64,000 bases of DNA, taken from Candidatus Eiseniibacteriota bacterium. GTDB taxonomy: Bacteria; Eisenbacteria; RBG-16-71-46; CAIMUX01; WJJG01. The stretch spans positions 1 to 64,000 of the forward strand of contig JAGMBO010000034.1 in assembly GCA_023129715.1 (NCBI GenBank), written 5' to 3'. A program made the position numbers and the translations under genes. Shown one piece after another: positions 27,539-37,168 of the stretch; position 1 is the first letter of the stretch, and each line of letters begins with the position of its first letter. The notes under the pieces are model-generated. The model saw nothing but the letters and a program-made list of their open reading frames with translations, did no database searches and was not told the DNA's origin.

Positions 27539-29568
27539 AGAACCCGCAGCACCCGAACCGCGCGCGATTCACCGGCGACGCCCCGCAGGCGCAGGAAGTA
27601 CAGCCCACTCTCGATTCCCATTCCCTCGATGTCACTCGAATCCCAAGCAACGCGATGCTTGCCCGGACCAAACGACCCGAGGACCGAGCCGCCCACATAT
27701 CGGCCGGTGACATCGAGAACATCCAAAGTCACGCGCCCCGCTGAGAGCGCATCGAAGAGGATCTCGGGTGAGCCGAGGCAGGGATTCGGTGTTACGGAGA
27801 GGATGCGGAGATGGTCACCGCCTCGTGTGCGACCAATCATCGCATCGCCCACAGCCGACTGGTGATCACCGCGCAAGGCAAGGCTGAACTCTGAGCCCGC
27901 GGCAATCGCACCGAAGCCTGCGTTCGGCTTCGGGACATCGTGCAAGCCATCGAGATCGCTGCCCCAGACCACGATCGAACCATCGAGTTTCAGGCCTATG
28001 CTGTGACTGTATCCACCGGCAATCGCAACGAAGTCGGAATTCGGGGAGGGTATGATGCACTGCTTGTCGTCGTTCGCTCCCCAGGCAACGACCGATCCGT
28101 CGGCTTTCAGACCCAGGCTATGTACCGTACCTGCAGCGATGGCGACAAAATCGATATTTGGCTCAGGGACATTGCATTGACCGGAGAAATTGATCCCCCA
28201 GGCCTCAATCGACCCGTCCGACCTGATACCCAAACTGAAGAACCAGCCAGCCGCAATCGCGACGAAGCCTGTGTTCGGAGCGGGAACGTTGCATTGGCCA
28301 TTGAAATTGTCTCCCCACGCCTCGACCGACCCGTCGAACCTCAAGCCCAGACTGAACCCCCCTCCTGCCGCAATCGCCCTGAATTGGGTGTTCGGCTCAG
28401 GAATGTCGCACTGGCCCGAGCCATTGCTCCCCTAGGCCACAATGCTCCCGTCGGACTTCAAAGCCAGGCTATGAAGGCCTCCAGAAGCAGCCGCTACGAA
28501 ATCCGTATTCGGCTCAGGAGCGTCGCCACTGTTGCTCCCCCATGCCACAAGCGAATGATCCGCTCTGATGGCCAGGCAGTCACCATGGCCCGCAGTGACC
28601 GCCACCAAGTCGGTGTTGGGTGCTGGACCATTGCACTGCCCCCATTGGTTGCATCCCCATGCAACGACAGTCCCATCGGTCTTGACGCCGACATTGTGAC
28701 CGTAGCCGGATGAAATCGAAGTGAAGAAGGCGTTCGGCGCGGGAACATCACGTTGGCCGTACGCGTTATCGCCCCAGGTCACAAGTGTGCTGTAGGATCT
28801 CATCCCCACGCTATGACGAGAGCCCGCCGAGACAGCGACGAATCCAACATTCGGAAAGGGAACACTGCATTGCCTACTTGAGTTATCCCCCCAACACACA
28901 ATCGTCCCGTCGGTCTTGGCGCCGAGGCTGTGATCATATCCTCCCGCCACCGACACGAAGTCGGCATTCGGCTCGGGAATGTCGCACTGGCCATGAGAGT
29001 TGTTTCCCCAGGCAACAACTGAGCCATCTGCCTTCAGACCCAGACTGTGATACTGCCCCGCGGCGACAGCCACGAAGTCGGCGTTCGGCTCGGGAATGTC
29101 GCACTGGCCCAGGAAATTCGTTCCCCACGCGGCCACCGTCCCGTCGGTCTTCAGACCCAGGCTGTGGCCGTAGCCCCCCGCAACCGCCACGAAGTCGGTG
29201 TTGGGCTCGGGAACTTCGGACAGGCCGTCATAGTCCTTTCCCCACGCCACGACCACCCCACCGGACTTCACGCCCAAGCTGTGCCCGTAGCCGGCCCCAA
29301 CCGCCACAAAGTCCCGATTCGGCCCTGGAAGATCACATTCGCCATAGCAATTGGATCCCCAGGCGACGATGCTGCCATCAGACTTCAGTCCCACGTTGTG
29401 GCACAACCCAGCCGCGACGATGACCAAGTCCTCGAGCGCCGACTGCTCTACGATGACCCGCCGACCCCACCCCACAATGGAGCCTGGCGACTGGCTGCCG
29501 GCGATATCCGTGGCCAGCAGAAGAAGAGCCGCACACAGCAGACTTGTGCCCCACCAGCGTCTTCTCAC
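27535..29568 (-). pseudogene. Secreted RCC1-repeat protein gene interrupted by an amber codon
   Basis: The frame is continuous over 678 codons except for one TAG at 28432-28434. The start is GTG at 29566-29568 with GAGGCGA upstream and a signal peptide (TSLLCAALLLLATDIAG). The product has about a dozen RCC1-type repeats (VAVAAGxxHSLGLKxDGSxVAWGxNxxGQCDxPEPN) forming a propeller, then a FlgD-like tail (SVTPNPCLGSPEILFD ... AVRVLRVL). At the amber codon the repeat pattern demands Trp: DGSIVA, stop, GSNGSGQCD. A single TGG-to-TAG change explains it. Either the gene is freshly inactivated, or only the 378-residue N-terminal part without tail is made, or the read contains an error. The repeats themselves are well preserved on both sides. 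Confidence 0.85.
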
Positions 29569-29631
29569 GATCTCGCCTCTCCCGTTGACAAGAAGTTTTC
29601 AGATCGCCCTGCCGTCTCGATGGAAGACCCG

Positions 29632-32454
29632 TCACCTCGCATAGACCACGCGATGTGTCTCGACGGTCCCGTCCTGCGTTCTGAGCTGGATCAGATAGAC
29701 CCCGGGGTCGAGGCCGCCGGGGCATGCCTCACCCGGGTTCCAGCGCAGAGCATGCCGTCCGCTCGCAAAACGCACACTCCCCAGCGCGGCCACGCGCCGA
29801 CCCAGGACATCGAAGATGGTTAGGCTTCCGGATCCGCCGGCCGGCCCCTCCCAGAGGATCCAGGTCTGATCAGTGAAGGGATTCGGGTAGGCACCGAGCA
29901 GGCGCACGCCGACATCCTCGTCACCGCTCTTCTCTAAAGCCACGCGCGAAATATCCGTCGATGGGGACGCGGCCTCGTCCACGGGATCTGAGTAGGAGCA
30001 CTTTGTCCCTGAGCCCTCCGCTCCCACCGCCCAGCGCGCATCGGCACTCTCGTTGAACGGATCACCCCACCTGGCGATGTAGTGGGAGAGCCGTCCCCCC
30101 GCCGTGTTGAACCAGCCCCCTGCGTAGAGGGCATGGTCATACATGCCGAGGGCCCAAACGCGTGCGTCCACACCCGATCCCAGAGAAGACCATTCCCCGC
30201 TCTGCTCATCCCACTTGGCAATGCAATGGCCGCTCCAGCCTCCCCCGGCATAGATGCCGTCCTTGTCCGCACAGAGCGAATAGACGCCGAGACCAGGTCC
30301 CGAACCCAGCGATCGCCAAGCATGCTGATCCCATGACGCCACATCGGAGGCGGGAACCCCGCCTGCGTGTTCAAAGAACCCGCCGACGATCAACTTCCCG
30401 CGGTAGGTGGTGAGAGCGAAAACGGGCGCGGTACAACCCCCATCCACATCGGACCAGCGGGATCCATCCCAACGGGCGATGTTGCCGGCCGGCGCTCCCC
30501 CCGCGAGGGTGAAATCCCCCCCTGCGTAGAGCAGGCCATGACAGGCACACAATGCGAAGACATCTCTGGAGGGGTAGGAACCGCTGACGCCCGACCCTAG
30601 GCTGCGCCACTGACTGCCGGTCCATGCAGCGACGCAATTGGCCGATTGCCCTCCCGCCTGGCTAAACGGACCTCCAGCGATCAGTCGGTTCCCGTAGACG
30701 GTCAGCGCCCTCACGCAGGAGTTGGTGCCCGCTCCCAGAGCTGCCCATTCCTCGCCGTTCCAGGCAGCGACGTAGTTAGCCGGTTCGCCTCCAGCCTCGC
30801 GGAAACATCCCCCTGCAATCAGCTCCCCGTCAAGGACGGCAAGTGCTTCCACGGGACGGCTGGTGCCCTCGCCCAAGGCGAACCATGTGTGACCATCCCA
30901 CCGCGCGATGTTGTTCGCGGGGGTATCCCCCGCCTGGTTGAACCACCCGCCGGCGATCAAGTCGTGCTCGTAGATGGTCAGGGCGTATACATAGCCGGTC
31001 ATTCCAAGGCCCGATGATTCACTCAGCGGACTCCAGGTGAATTCATCCCACTGAGCCACGCCATGCGTCCGCGCTCCTCCGACTCGATCGAATTGCCCCC
31101 CTGCGATCAGCCTGTCCTGCCATTCGACCAGCGCCTCGACGAACCCAACAACGGGCTCAACGCCCGAGCCCATTGGATGCCAGGCAGTGCCATCCCAGCG
31201 GGCGACGCAACTCGCGGGACTACCACCAGCGTACGTGAACCACCCGCCGGCGATCAGATCGTCTCCATGTAGGCTTAGGGCATAGATCGACCCTGCGATC
31301 CCCTGGCCAAGATCGGTCCAGGCACCCTCGGCCCAGCGGCGGGGGCCACCCGACAGGTCGCCCGCGACAAGATCACCTTCATAGATTGCCAGGGCGTTGA
31401 CAGGCGCCGGACAGCCATCCCCGATGGCCTGCCAGAGATCCCCATTCCACCGGGCGATGAAGCGCGCCGGGCGCCCACCAGCCCTATCGAAGATCCCGCC
31501 TGCGATCAGGAGATCATCGTGAATCGCCAACGCACGGACAGGCTGATTCGTGCCGGATCCCAGGGGCTGCCAGGAGATGCCGTCCCAGCTTGCGATGTTG
31601 TTGGCCGGCATCCCTCCCGCATGCGTGAACTCGCCCGCCGCAACCAGCTCGCCACCGTACACGGCGAGAGCTTTGATCTGTGCGTACTGCTCACCACTGA
31701 ATCCTGTTCCGAGGGGCTGCCAGGAATCCCCATCCCAGCGGGCGATACCGTTGCACTCCACTCCATCAGCCAGTGTGAACCATCCACCAGCAATCAGACT
31801 GCCACGATAGACGATGAGTGAAGACACAGAGCGATCCATGCCTGAACCCACCGGACTCCAGGACTTTCCGTCCCAGCGGGCGACGTTCGGGGCGTGCACA
31901 TCTCCCGCCACGTCGAAGCCTCCTCCCAAGATGAGATCGCCTTCGTAGATCGCCAACGCCTGGACACTTCCATCCGTCCCCGGGCCCCCAAATCCGTCCC
32001 ACCAATCGTCGTCGCCTTCCCGAGCGGGGATAGGCGGAGAGGGCAACCCATCGCCATTCATCGCGCGGATCGCCGCGGAGGGCAACCCATCGCCATTCAT
32101 CGCGGGGATCGCCGGGGGGGGCAACCCATCGCCATTCGTCGCGGGGATAGCCGGGGAGGGCAACTCATCGCCATTCATCAAGAGGTCGCCCGGGAAACGT
32201 GCTTCATCGTTGGGACGCTCTTCCCAACACCGCAGGCGGCCCGTGGTGGGATCGACGGCTAGGCAGTAACCGGCGCAGTCAATGGGTCCATCGCGCCCAC
32301 ATCGACGCAGAGCCGTCGGGTCGACATACCCATCCTCGGAGACGAATTCTCGGATGCTCGGTGGTGAAGACAACTCGACGGCCACAGCCGGAAACAGGAG
32401 CGTGAGAAGCGCGAAGAGACCGGCGGCCAAGACAGGAGTGACAAACACACGCAT
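29632..32454 (-). CDS. Secreted ARWDG-repeat beta-propeller protein with FlgD-like tail
   Basis: A 940-residue protein. The ATG at 32452-32454 has AGGGAGG 6 bases upstream. The signal peptide is MRVFVTPVLAAGLFALLTLL. Residues about 85-145 are a tandem linker of 13-residue units (NGDGLPSPAIPAM). About twelve propeller-like repeats follow, with IARWDG, WxPLGxG and LIAGGxFxxAGG motifs, closely related to the protein at 14312. The last 85 residues are FlgD-like (GAYPNPFTDQTWILW ... THRVVYAR). It lies 63 bases upstream of the RCC1-repeat gene in the same direction, so the two may be co-transcribed. A surface binding role is inferred. Confidence 0.85.
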   Translation of the reverse strand: MRVFVTPVLAAGLFALLTLLFPAVAVELSSPPSIREFVSEDGYVDPTALRRCGRDGPIDCAGYCLAVDPTTGRLRCWEERPNDEARFPGDLLMNGDELPSPAIPATNGDGLPPPAIPAMNGDGLPSAAIRAMNGDGLPSPPIPAREGDDDWWDGFGGPGTDGSVQALAIYEGDLILGGGFDVAGDVHAPNVARWDGKSWSPVGSGMDRSVSSLIVYRGSLIAGGWFTLADGVECNGIARWDGDSWQPLGTGFSGEQYAQIKALAVYGGELVAAGEFTHAGGMPANNIASWDGISWQPLGSGTNQPVRALAIHDDLLIAGGIFDRAGGRPARFIARWNGDLWQAIGDGCPAPVNALAIYEGDLVAGDLSGGPRRWAEGAWTDLGQGIAGSIYALSLHGDDLIAGGWFTYAGGSPASCVARWDGTAWHPMGSGVEPVVGFVEALVEWQDRLIAGGQFDRVGGARTHGVAQWDEFTWSPLSESSGLGMTGYVYALTIYEHDLIAGGWFNQAGDTPANNIARWDGHTWFALGEGTSRPVEALAVLDGELIAGGCFREAGGEPANYVAAWNGEEWAALGAGTNSCVRALTVYGNRLIAGGPFSQAGGQSANCVAAWTGSQWRSLGSGVSGSYPSRDVFALCACHGLLYAGGDFTLAGGAPAGNIARWDGSRWSDVDGGCTAPVFALTTYRGKLIVGGFFEHAGGVPASDVASWDQHAWRSLGSGPGLGVYSLCADKDGIYAGGGWSGHCIAKWDEQSGEWSSLGSGVDARVWALGMYDHALYAGGWFNTAGGRLSHYIARWGDPFNESADARWAVGAEGSGTKCSYSDPVDEAASPSTDISRVALEKSGDEDVGVRLLGAYPNPFTDQTWILWEGPAGGSGSLTIFDVLGRRVAALGSVRFASGRHALRWNPGEACPGGLDPGVYLIQLRTQDGTVETHRVVYAR
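32042..32158. repeat. 39-bp in-frame tandem array in a linker
   Basis: Three full 39-bp units start at 32042, 32081 and 32120, with partial units on either side. They encode the 13-residue linker repeats of the ARWDG protein. The unit length keeps frame. The array lies between the mature N-terminus and the first propeller repeat, so copy-number change would alter only spacing. Confidence 0.9.
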
Positions 32455-32792
32455 CGTAGGCCTCCCTTTCGCTAGGGGGGATGCCACTGTCAGAGATCAG
32501 TATACGCCTCTCCCGACCCGAAAGACACCCACGAGCCCCCGCGCTCCAAGTCCGTGTGGGAGAAGCCCCTTCCCGTCGCCCTTTGCCCGCTCTGCCGATT
32601 CCACCGCGCGGGGCTCGCAATGCCGAGGAAACCGAGGACCCGACTAGGCGAGGACCCCACTAGGCACAGCGAAGATAGAGCACTATAGTAAGCATAGGTT
32701 CACCCGGCACCAGTGGTAGACCGAAACCGCCCGCGAGACCCTAGCGATCGTTCTCCGACACCTCATTGCGGTGACCTGGAAGGGGGCTGGCC
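32455..32792. other. Divergent promoter region
   Basis: This 338-base gap between divergent starts (32454 minus, 32793 plus) has no supported gene. A TATAGT box at 32685-32690 could be a -10 for the plus-strand gene, but no matching -35 is visible. The half nearer the minus-strand gene is C-rich. Confidence 0.35.
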
Positions 32793-33794
32793 ATGAGACC
32801 ACTGCGCGCAGCCAATGGATGTCCAAGTGCTCGGAGAACCCGCTCGGCCAAGCCCGCGCGTTCGTGGATCATCCTGCTATCGCTCGCTCTCTGCATCTGG
32901 GCGCCGTCCGCCCGCGGCAATCCAATGCCGGTCTCGTACACCGGGATCCACGTGCAGAAGTACAGTGAAGGATTCTGCAGCCGGCTCCCCTTCGCTGACT
33001 GCGATGATCTCGATGATCTCACCTCACTGACGGGAACCCTCGAATTCGATTTCTACTTCGCCTGCCCACTTTCCGGATTCGGAATCGACTGCATCTGGGA
33101 AGACGTTCGCTGGCGATTCTACTGGCCGGAGCATTGGTCGTTCGTATCGGCCGAAGCTTGCGGCAGCGGATGGGTGGCTGAGAAGTCCGGCAACGAGGTG
33201 ATCCTCGAGTTTCCGACGCTCTCAGGCACGCCCGTGAATCCAGATGAATGCTCGAATGGATTGGCAACCATAGTCCTCGAAGTCGGCTCCCACGGAGCGC
33301 TCGGATCCGAGTTCCTCTCGGGTACGATTGAGTCCAACTGGAATGGGATGAGAGGGGGTCCCGAGGCGGTGGCGGGACACCCTTGCAGCGGATGCCGGAG
33401 GCAGGCGTGCGGAGGGTACCCAGCGCGACCGGTGTTCATCCCCGCGGGTTTCACTCTCGAGATCCCGGCAAGCAGCCAGGTCGATGAGACCATCAGAGTG
33501 TTCAATGGCGGATTCGCGTACACCAGCGCCCTCGAGTTCTCGACCTCGGTTCCTTGGATCACGATCACGAGTGTGGAGGAGAACGGTGGGGGCGAATGGG
33601 AGGACTATCTGGTCACCGTGAAGATCAGTGCCGAAACGCTCGAGCCGGGATCCTATGAGGGCCTACTGCTCACGAGCTGCAGCACCTGCACCGACTGCGC
33701 GCAGATCCACCTCACCGTCTTCGATGTGCCTACCGATACCGACGTAATGACCTGGGGCGTTCTCAAGCACCGCTTCGCAGACACATCCCGCTAG
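32793..33794 (+). CDS. Exported Ig-like protein with Trp-Gly-x-x-Lys C-terminus
   Basis: A 333-residue exported protein of unknown function. The start ATG at 32793 has GGAAGGGG upstream. A long basic leader precedes the hydrophobic core SWIILLSLALCIWAPSARG. After it comes NPMPVSYTGIHVQKYSEGFC, then an LEFDFYF-type beta-sandwich, a Cys cluster (CSGCRRQACGG), and a BACON/Ig-like domain (FTLEIPASSQVDETIRVFN ... SYEGLLLTSC). The domain order and the NP-x-P start match the 25511 protein. It ends MTWGVLKHRFADTSR instead of a FlgD-like domain. A GC-rich hairpin (CCGCGCCGG...CCGGCCCGCGCGG, 33856-33881) about 60 bases past the stop may terminate transcription. Confidence 0.75.
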   Translation: MRPLRAANGCPSARRTRSAKPARSWIILLSLALCIWAPSARGNPMPVSYTGIHVQKYSEGFCSRLPFADCDDLDDLTSLTGTLEFDFYFACPLSGFGIDCIWEDVRWRFYWPEHWSFVSAEACGSGWVAEKSGNEVILEFPTLSGTPVNPDECSNGLATIVLEVGSHGALGSEFLSGTIESNWNGMRGGPEAVAGHPCSGCRRQACGGYPARPVFIPAGFTLEIPASSQVDETIRVFNGGFAYTSALEFSTSVPWITITSVEENGGGEWEDYLVTVKISAETLEPGSYEGLLLTSCSTCTDCAQIHLTVFDVPTDTDVMTWGVLKHRFADTSR

Positions 33795-34055
33795 TCACTT
33801 GCGGCAAACCCGGCTGATGTTCCGGCCCGCGACGCGACCTCACCGGTGACTCCGGCCGCGCCGGTAGGCCGGCCCGCGCGGCGGGTGGCGCGAGAGGAGG
33901 ATATCGCGCCCGTGCCAGATGCCGGCGCCTCGGTCTTTCCCCCCGCCTCCACCTCGGTCTCTCCACCCACCCTCGCCTTCCCCTTCCCTCGCGCCTGCCC
34001 GCCCGCTACACTGCCGGACAAGTTCCTGCCGCAGAATCGCGTTGGAGGGTTTCGA

Positions 34056-36965
34056 ATGTCCGATGAGCACGACCGCTCGGATCGACCGCCGCAGCCGCAT
34101 CCGTCGCGCCCTCCCGATCGACCGCAGCCGCAGCAGCCATCGCACTCTCCCGATCGGCCGCGACCGCCGGAGGAGCCGGCAGATGATCGTTCGGAGCGCC
34201 CGGAAGACACTCCGACGATCGCCTCACCCGGATTCTCGGGAAGCACCGGCGGCGGTCACTCTGGAGCCCGATCGGGCGGCACCGGCGGCGAACACCATGG
34301 GCCGCGAGCGAGTGACGCCGGCGGCGGGCGCGGGGCGACTGGACGAAGCGGCGTGGACCCCGATTCGCGCTACGACTCGAGCGCCCAACACGGCCGCTTC
34401 CTGCCCGGCGCGCGCTTGGGCAAGCGCTATCGCATTGTCGGGCTGCTCGGGCGCGGCGGAATGGGCGAGGTCTATCGCGCCGATGATCTCGAGCTGGGCC
34501 AGACGGTGGCCCTGAAACTTCTCCCCCCCGAGTTGTCCGAGAACGAGCAGGCGCTGACCCTGCTGCGCAACGAAGTCCGCGTCGCCCGTCAGATCGCCCA
34601 CCCGAACGTCTGCCGCGTCTACGACATCGGCGAGTTCGAGGGACACACCTTCGTCTCGATGGAATACGTCGACGGCGAGGATCTCCACAGCCTGCTGCGC
34701 CGCATCGGGCGGCTGCCGCGCGAGAAGGGCCTCGACATCGCCCGCCAGCTCTGCGCCGGACTCGCTGCGGCGCACGAGAACGGCATCCTCCACCGTGATC
34801 TCAAACCCGCCAACATCATGCTCGATGGCCGCGGGCGGGTGCGGATCATGGACTTCGGGCTCGCCGGGTTCGCCACCGAGATCCGCGACGGCGAGCCCCC
34901 CGCGGGCACGATCGCCTACATGGCGCCCGAACAGTTCGCCGGGCGAGGCATCTCGCAGCGCAGCGACATCTATGCCCTCGGGCTCGTGCTCTACGAGATC
35001 TTCACCGGCCGCCGCGTCTACAAGGGGCGCACGATAGCCGAGATGCAGGCGCTGCAGCGCAGCGGTCCACCGACGAGCCTGGCGGAGTACGTCGAGGGGC
35101 TCGACCCGACCGTCGAGCGCGCCGTGTTGCGCTGCCTGGAAGTCGATCCCGGGCGCCGGCCGAGTTCCGCGCACGTCGTCGCCGCGGCACTCCCCGGCGG
35201 CGATCCGCTGGCTGCCGCCCTGGCCGCCGGCGAGACGCCCTCGCCCGAAATGGTCGCCGCCGCCGGAGGCGCGGGCGGGCTGCGACCGCTTGTCGCCGGG
35301 ATCCTGCTCGCCGTTATCGTTGCCGGGATCATCTCGGTCGCGCTACTCAACAACCGGGTGACCCTCTTCCGTCTCGGCACGCCCGGGAAACCGCCCGCCG
35401 TGCTGGTCGACCGGATCCATGAGCTCCTGGAAGAACTCGGACATCCCGCGCCGCACGATCAGCGCTGGTGGTTCGTCGAGAATGAAGCCTTCCTCACGCA
35501 CATCGCCGAAACCGACAGCACGCCCGAGCGCTGGGCCCGCCTGCGCAGCGAACGGCCGGGCGGCGTACGCTTCCGCTACCGCAGCGACGATGACCGGATG
35601 TACCCGCTCGGCCGCAGGAACGGGAAGGTGCGCTACAACGATCCCCCGCTGACCGAATACGGCATGTCGCGCGTCCAACTCGATGCCGAGGGCCGACTGG
35701 TCTCGTTCGAGTTCGCGGCGAGTATCAAGGAGAGCGCCCCTGATACACTGCGCACCACCGACTGGACGCCGCTCTTCGCGGCGGCGGGCCTCGACCGGGC
35801 CGGCTGCGACGAGGTCGCCCCCTTGTGGAACCCCCACCTCGCCCGCGATGAGCGAATCGCCTGGGAAAGCAGCTCCCCCGATCTACCCGAGCAAACGATC
35901 CACATCGATGCCGGAGCGTATCGGGGCAAGCCGGTCTACTTCCGCGTTACCTATCCGCACGACTGGCTGGCAGAGCCCGAGGAGCCCGCGGGCGACACCA
36001 AGGCACAGGCCGAGACCGGCGCCTCGATCCATGTGATCCAGACGATCAGTGATCTCGTCGGACTCGTCTTGATCCTCTTCATCACCGTCGGTGCCCTCTG
36101 GATCGCGCGGCGCAACGTGCGCCTCGGGCGAGGGGACCGCAGTGGAGCGATCCGTCTGGGCGTCGTCGCCCTGATCGCCGGGATGCTCGCCTGGTTGCTG
36201 CACGCCCATCACTCGACGAACATCTGGGGTGAGTTCATCTCGACGACCGCGGGACTGGGGAAGGTCCTGATAACTGCCGCCTGGTTCAGTCTCGTCTATC
36301 TCGCCATCGAGCCCTACGTGCGCCGCTTCTGGCCCGATATGCTGATCTCCTGGTCGCGGCTCTTCGCGGGGCAGTGGCGCAATCCCCGCATCGGGCGAGA
36401 TGTGCTGATCGGGAGCCTGCTGGGGATCTTCGCGACGGTCACCGAACGGACCACCTACCTCGTCCCCACCTGGCAAGGGCTCCCGATGGGCCAACCGGAC
36501 GCGGAATCGCTCACCCATCTTGGCGGCGTCGTCGACGCACTGGGGGCGATCTGCCACCCGGGGTTTCTCCAGGTGCTGATTGTCCCGCTGCTGATCCTGC
36601 CGGGCCTGCTGTTGATCAAGAAGCGGACCGTCGCGGTGCTCGCGACTACGGCACTGCTGGCCGGGCTCAGCTTTGCCGGGGTAATCGATGAACTCGACAA
36701 TCCCCTGGCGTTGGCGCAGTACGTCGCCAACACGCTCTTCCTGCTGCTCTTCATGGGCGCGCTGGTGCGCTACGGCCTGCTGGCGGTGCTGGCGGGCGCG
36801 TTCTTCGCCGAGCGCCTGCAGGGGCTGCCGATCACCCTCGACAGCTCCGCCTGGTACTGGGGCTCCAGTCTGGTCGGCCTGCTGGTTCTGGGCGCGGTTG
36901 CCGTGTATGCCTACCGGATCGCGACGGCCCGACCGGCGGCCGGGAGGCGGGTCGACGGCCCGTAG
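34056..36965 (+). CDS. Ser/Thr protein kinase fused to a multi-pass membrane region
   Basis: A 969-residue eukaryotic-type kinase. The ATG at 34056 has GGAGG 7 bases upstream; 70 upstream in-frame codons lack such a site. Residues 1-120 are a Pro/Gly/Ser-rich disordered stretch. The kinase core has the glycine loop GRGGMGEVY (about 132), VALKLL, HRDLKPANIM (His 246), DFG (Asp 266), an APE motif (MAPEQF) and a regulatory-looking DIYALG helix, so it should be active. A transmembrane helix (LVAGILLAVIVAGIISVALL) leads to an extracytoplasmic domain of about 230 residues. The rest, about 300 residues, has some eight hydrophobic helices with no recognised transporter or protease motif. The substrate is unknown; signal sensing across the membrane is inferred. 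Confidence 0.9.
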   Translation: MSDEHDRSDRPPQPHPSRPPDRPQPQQPSHSPDRPRPPEEPADDRSERPEDTPTIASPGFSGSTGGGHSGARSGGTGGEHHGPRASDAGGGRGATGRSGVDPDSRYDSSAQHGRFLPGARLGKRYRIVGLLGRGGMGEVYRADDLELGQTVALKLLPPELSENEQALTLLRNEVRVARQIAHPNVCRVYDIGEFEGHTFVSMEYVDGEDLHSLLRRIGRLPREKGLDIARQLCAGLAAAHENGILHRDLKPANIMLDGRGRVRIMDFGLAGFATEIRDGEPPAGTIAYMAPEQFAGRGISQRSDIYALGLVLYEIFTGRRVYKGRTIAEMQALQRSGPPTSLAEYVEGLDPTVERAVLRCLEVDPGRRPSSAHVVAAALPGGDPLAAALAAGETPSPEMVAAAGGAGGLRPLVAGILLAVIVAGIISVALLNNRVTLFRLGTPGKPPAVLVDRIHELLEELGHPAPHDQRWWFVENEAFLTHIAETDSTPERWARLRSERPGGVRFRYRSDDDRMYPLGRRNGKVRYNDPPLTEYGMSRVQLDAEGRLVSFEFAASIKESAPDTLRTTDWTPLFAAAGLDRAGCDEVAPLWNPHLARDERIAWESSSPDLPEQTIHIDAGAYRGKPVYFRVTYPHDWLAEPEEPAGDTKAQAETGASIHVIQTISDLVGLVLILFITVGALWIARRNVRLGRGDRSGAIRLGVVALIAGMLAWLLHAHHSTNIWGEFISTTAGLGKVLITAAWFSLVYLAIEPYVRRFWPDMLISWSRLFAGQWRNPRIGRDVLIGSLLGIFATVTERTTYLVPTWQGLPMGQPDAESLTHLGGVVDALGAICHPGFLQVLIVPLLILPGLLLIKKRTVAVLATTALLAGLSFAGVIDELDNPLALAQYVANTLFLLLFMGALVRYGLLAVLAGAFFAERLQGLPITLDSSAWYWGSSLVGLLVLGAVAVYAYRIATARPAAGRRVDGP

Positions 36966-37168
36966 GATACGCCACGAATCTGGGTGACCTTTTGCCGGCC
37001 ACGGGGTTCTGCGCTTGCAGCGTGCTTGTGCCGACCACTGGGATCTGCACTTGCAGCCTGAGGGTGATGACGGGTGACAGCACCCCTAATGCTACTCATC
37101 GGAAGAATTCAAGGGCCTGGCAGAGGAGTGACGTTTTCCGGCCTAGCATGGGTCGCGGGGCAATGTGC
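36966..37168. other. Intergenic region with a 36-bp duplication
   Basis: This is non-coding. Two diverged copies of a 36-bp unit start at 36994 and 37030 (GCCGGCCACGGGGTTCTG versus GCCGACCACTGGGATCTG, both followed by CTTGCAGC-type ends). The remainder is more AT-rich than the flanking genes. Confidence 0.5.

Noticed and set aside
34224-35174. 316-codon minus-strand frame opposite the kinase
   Set aside because: It is antisense to the conserved kinase catalytic core and has no independent support.
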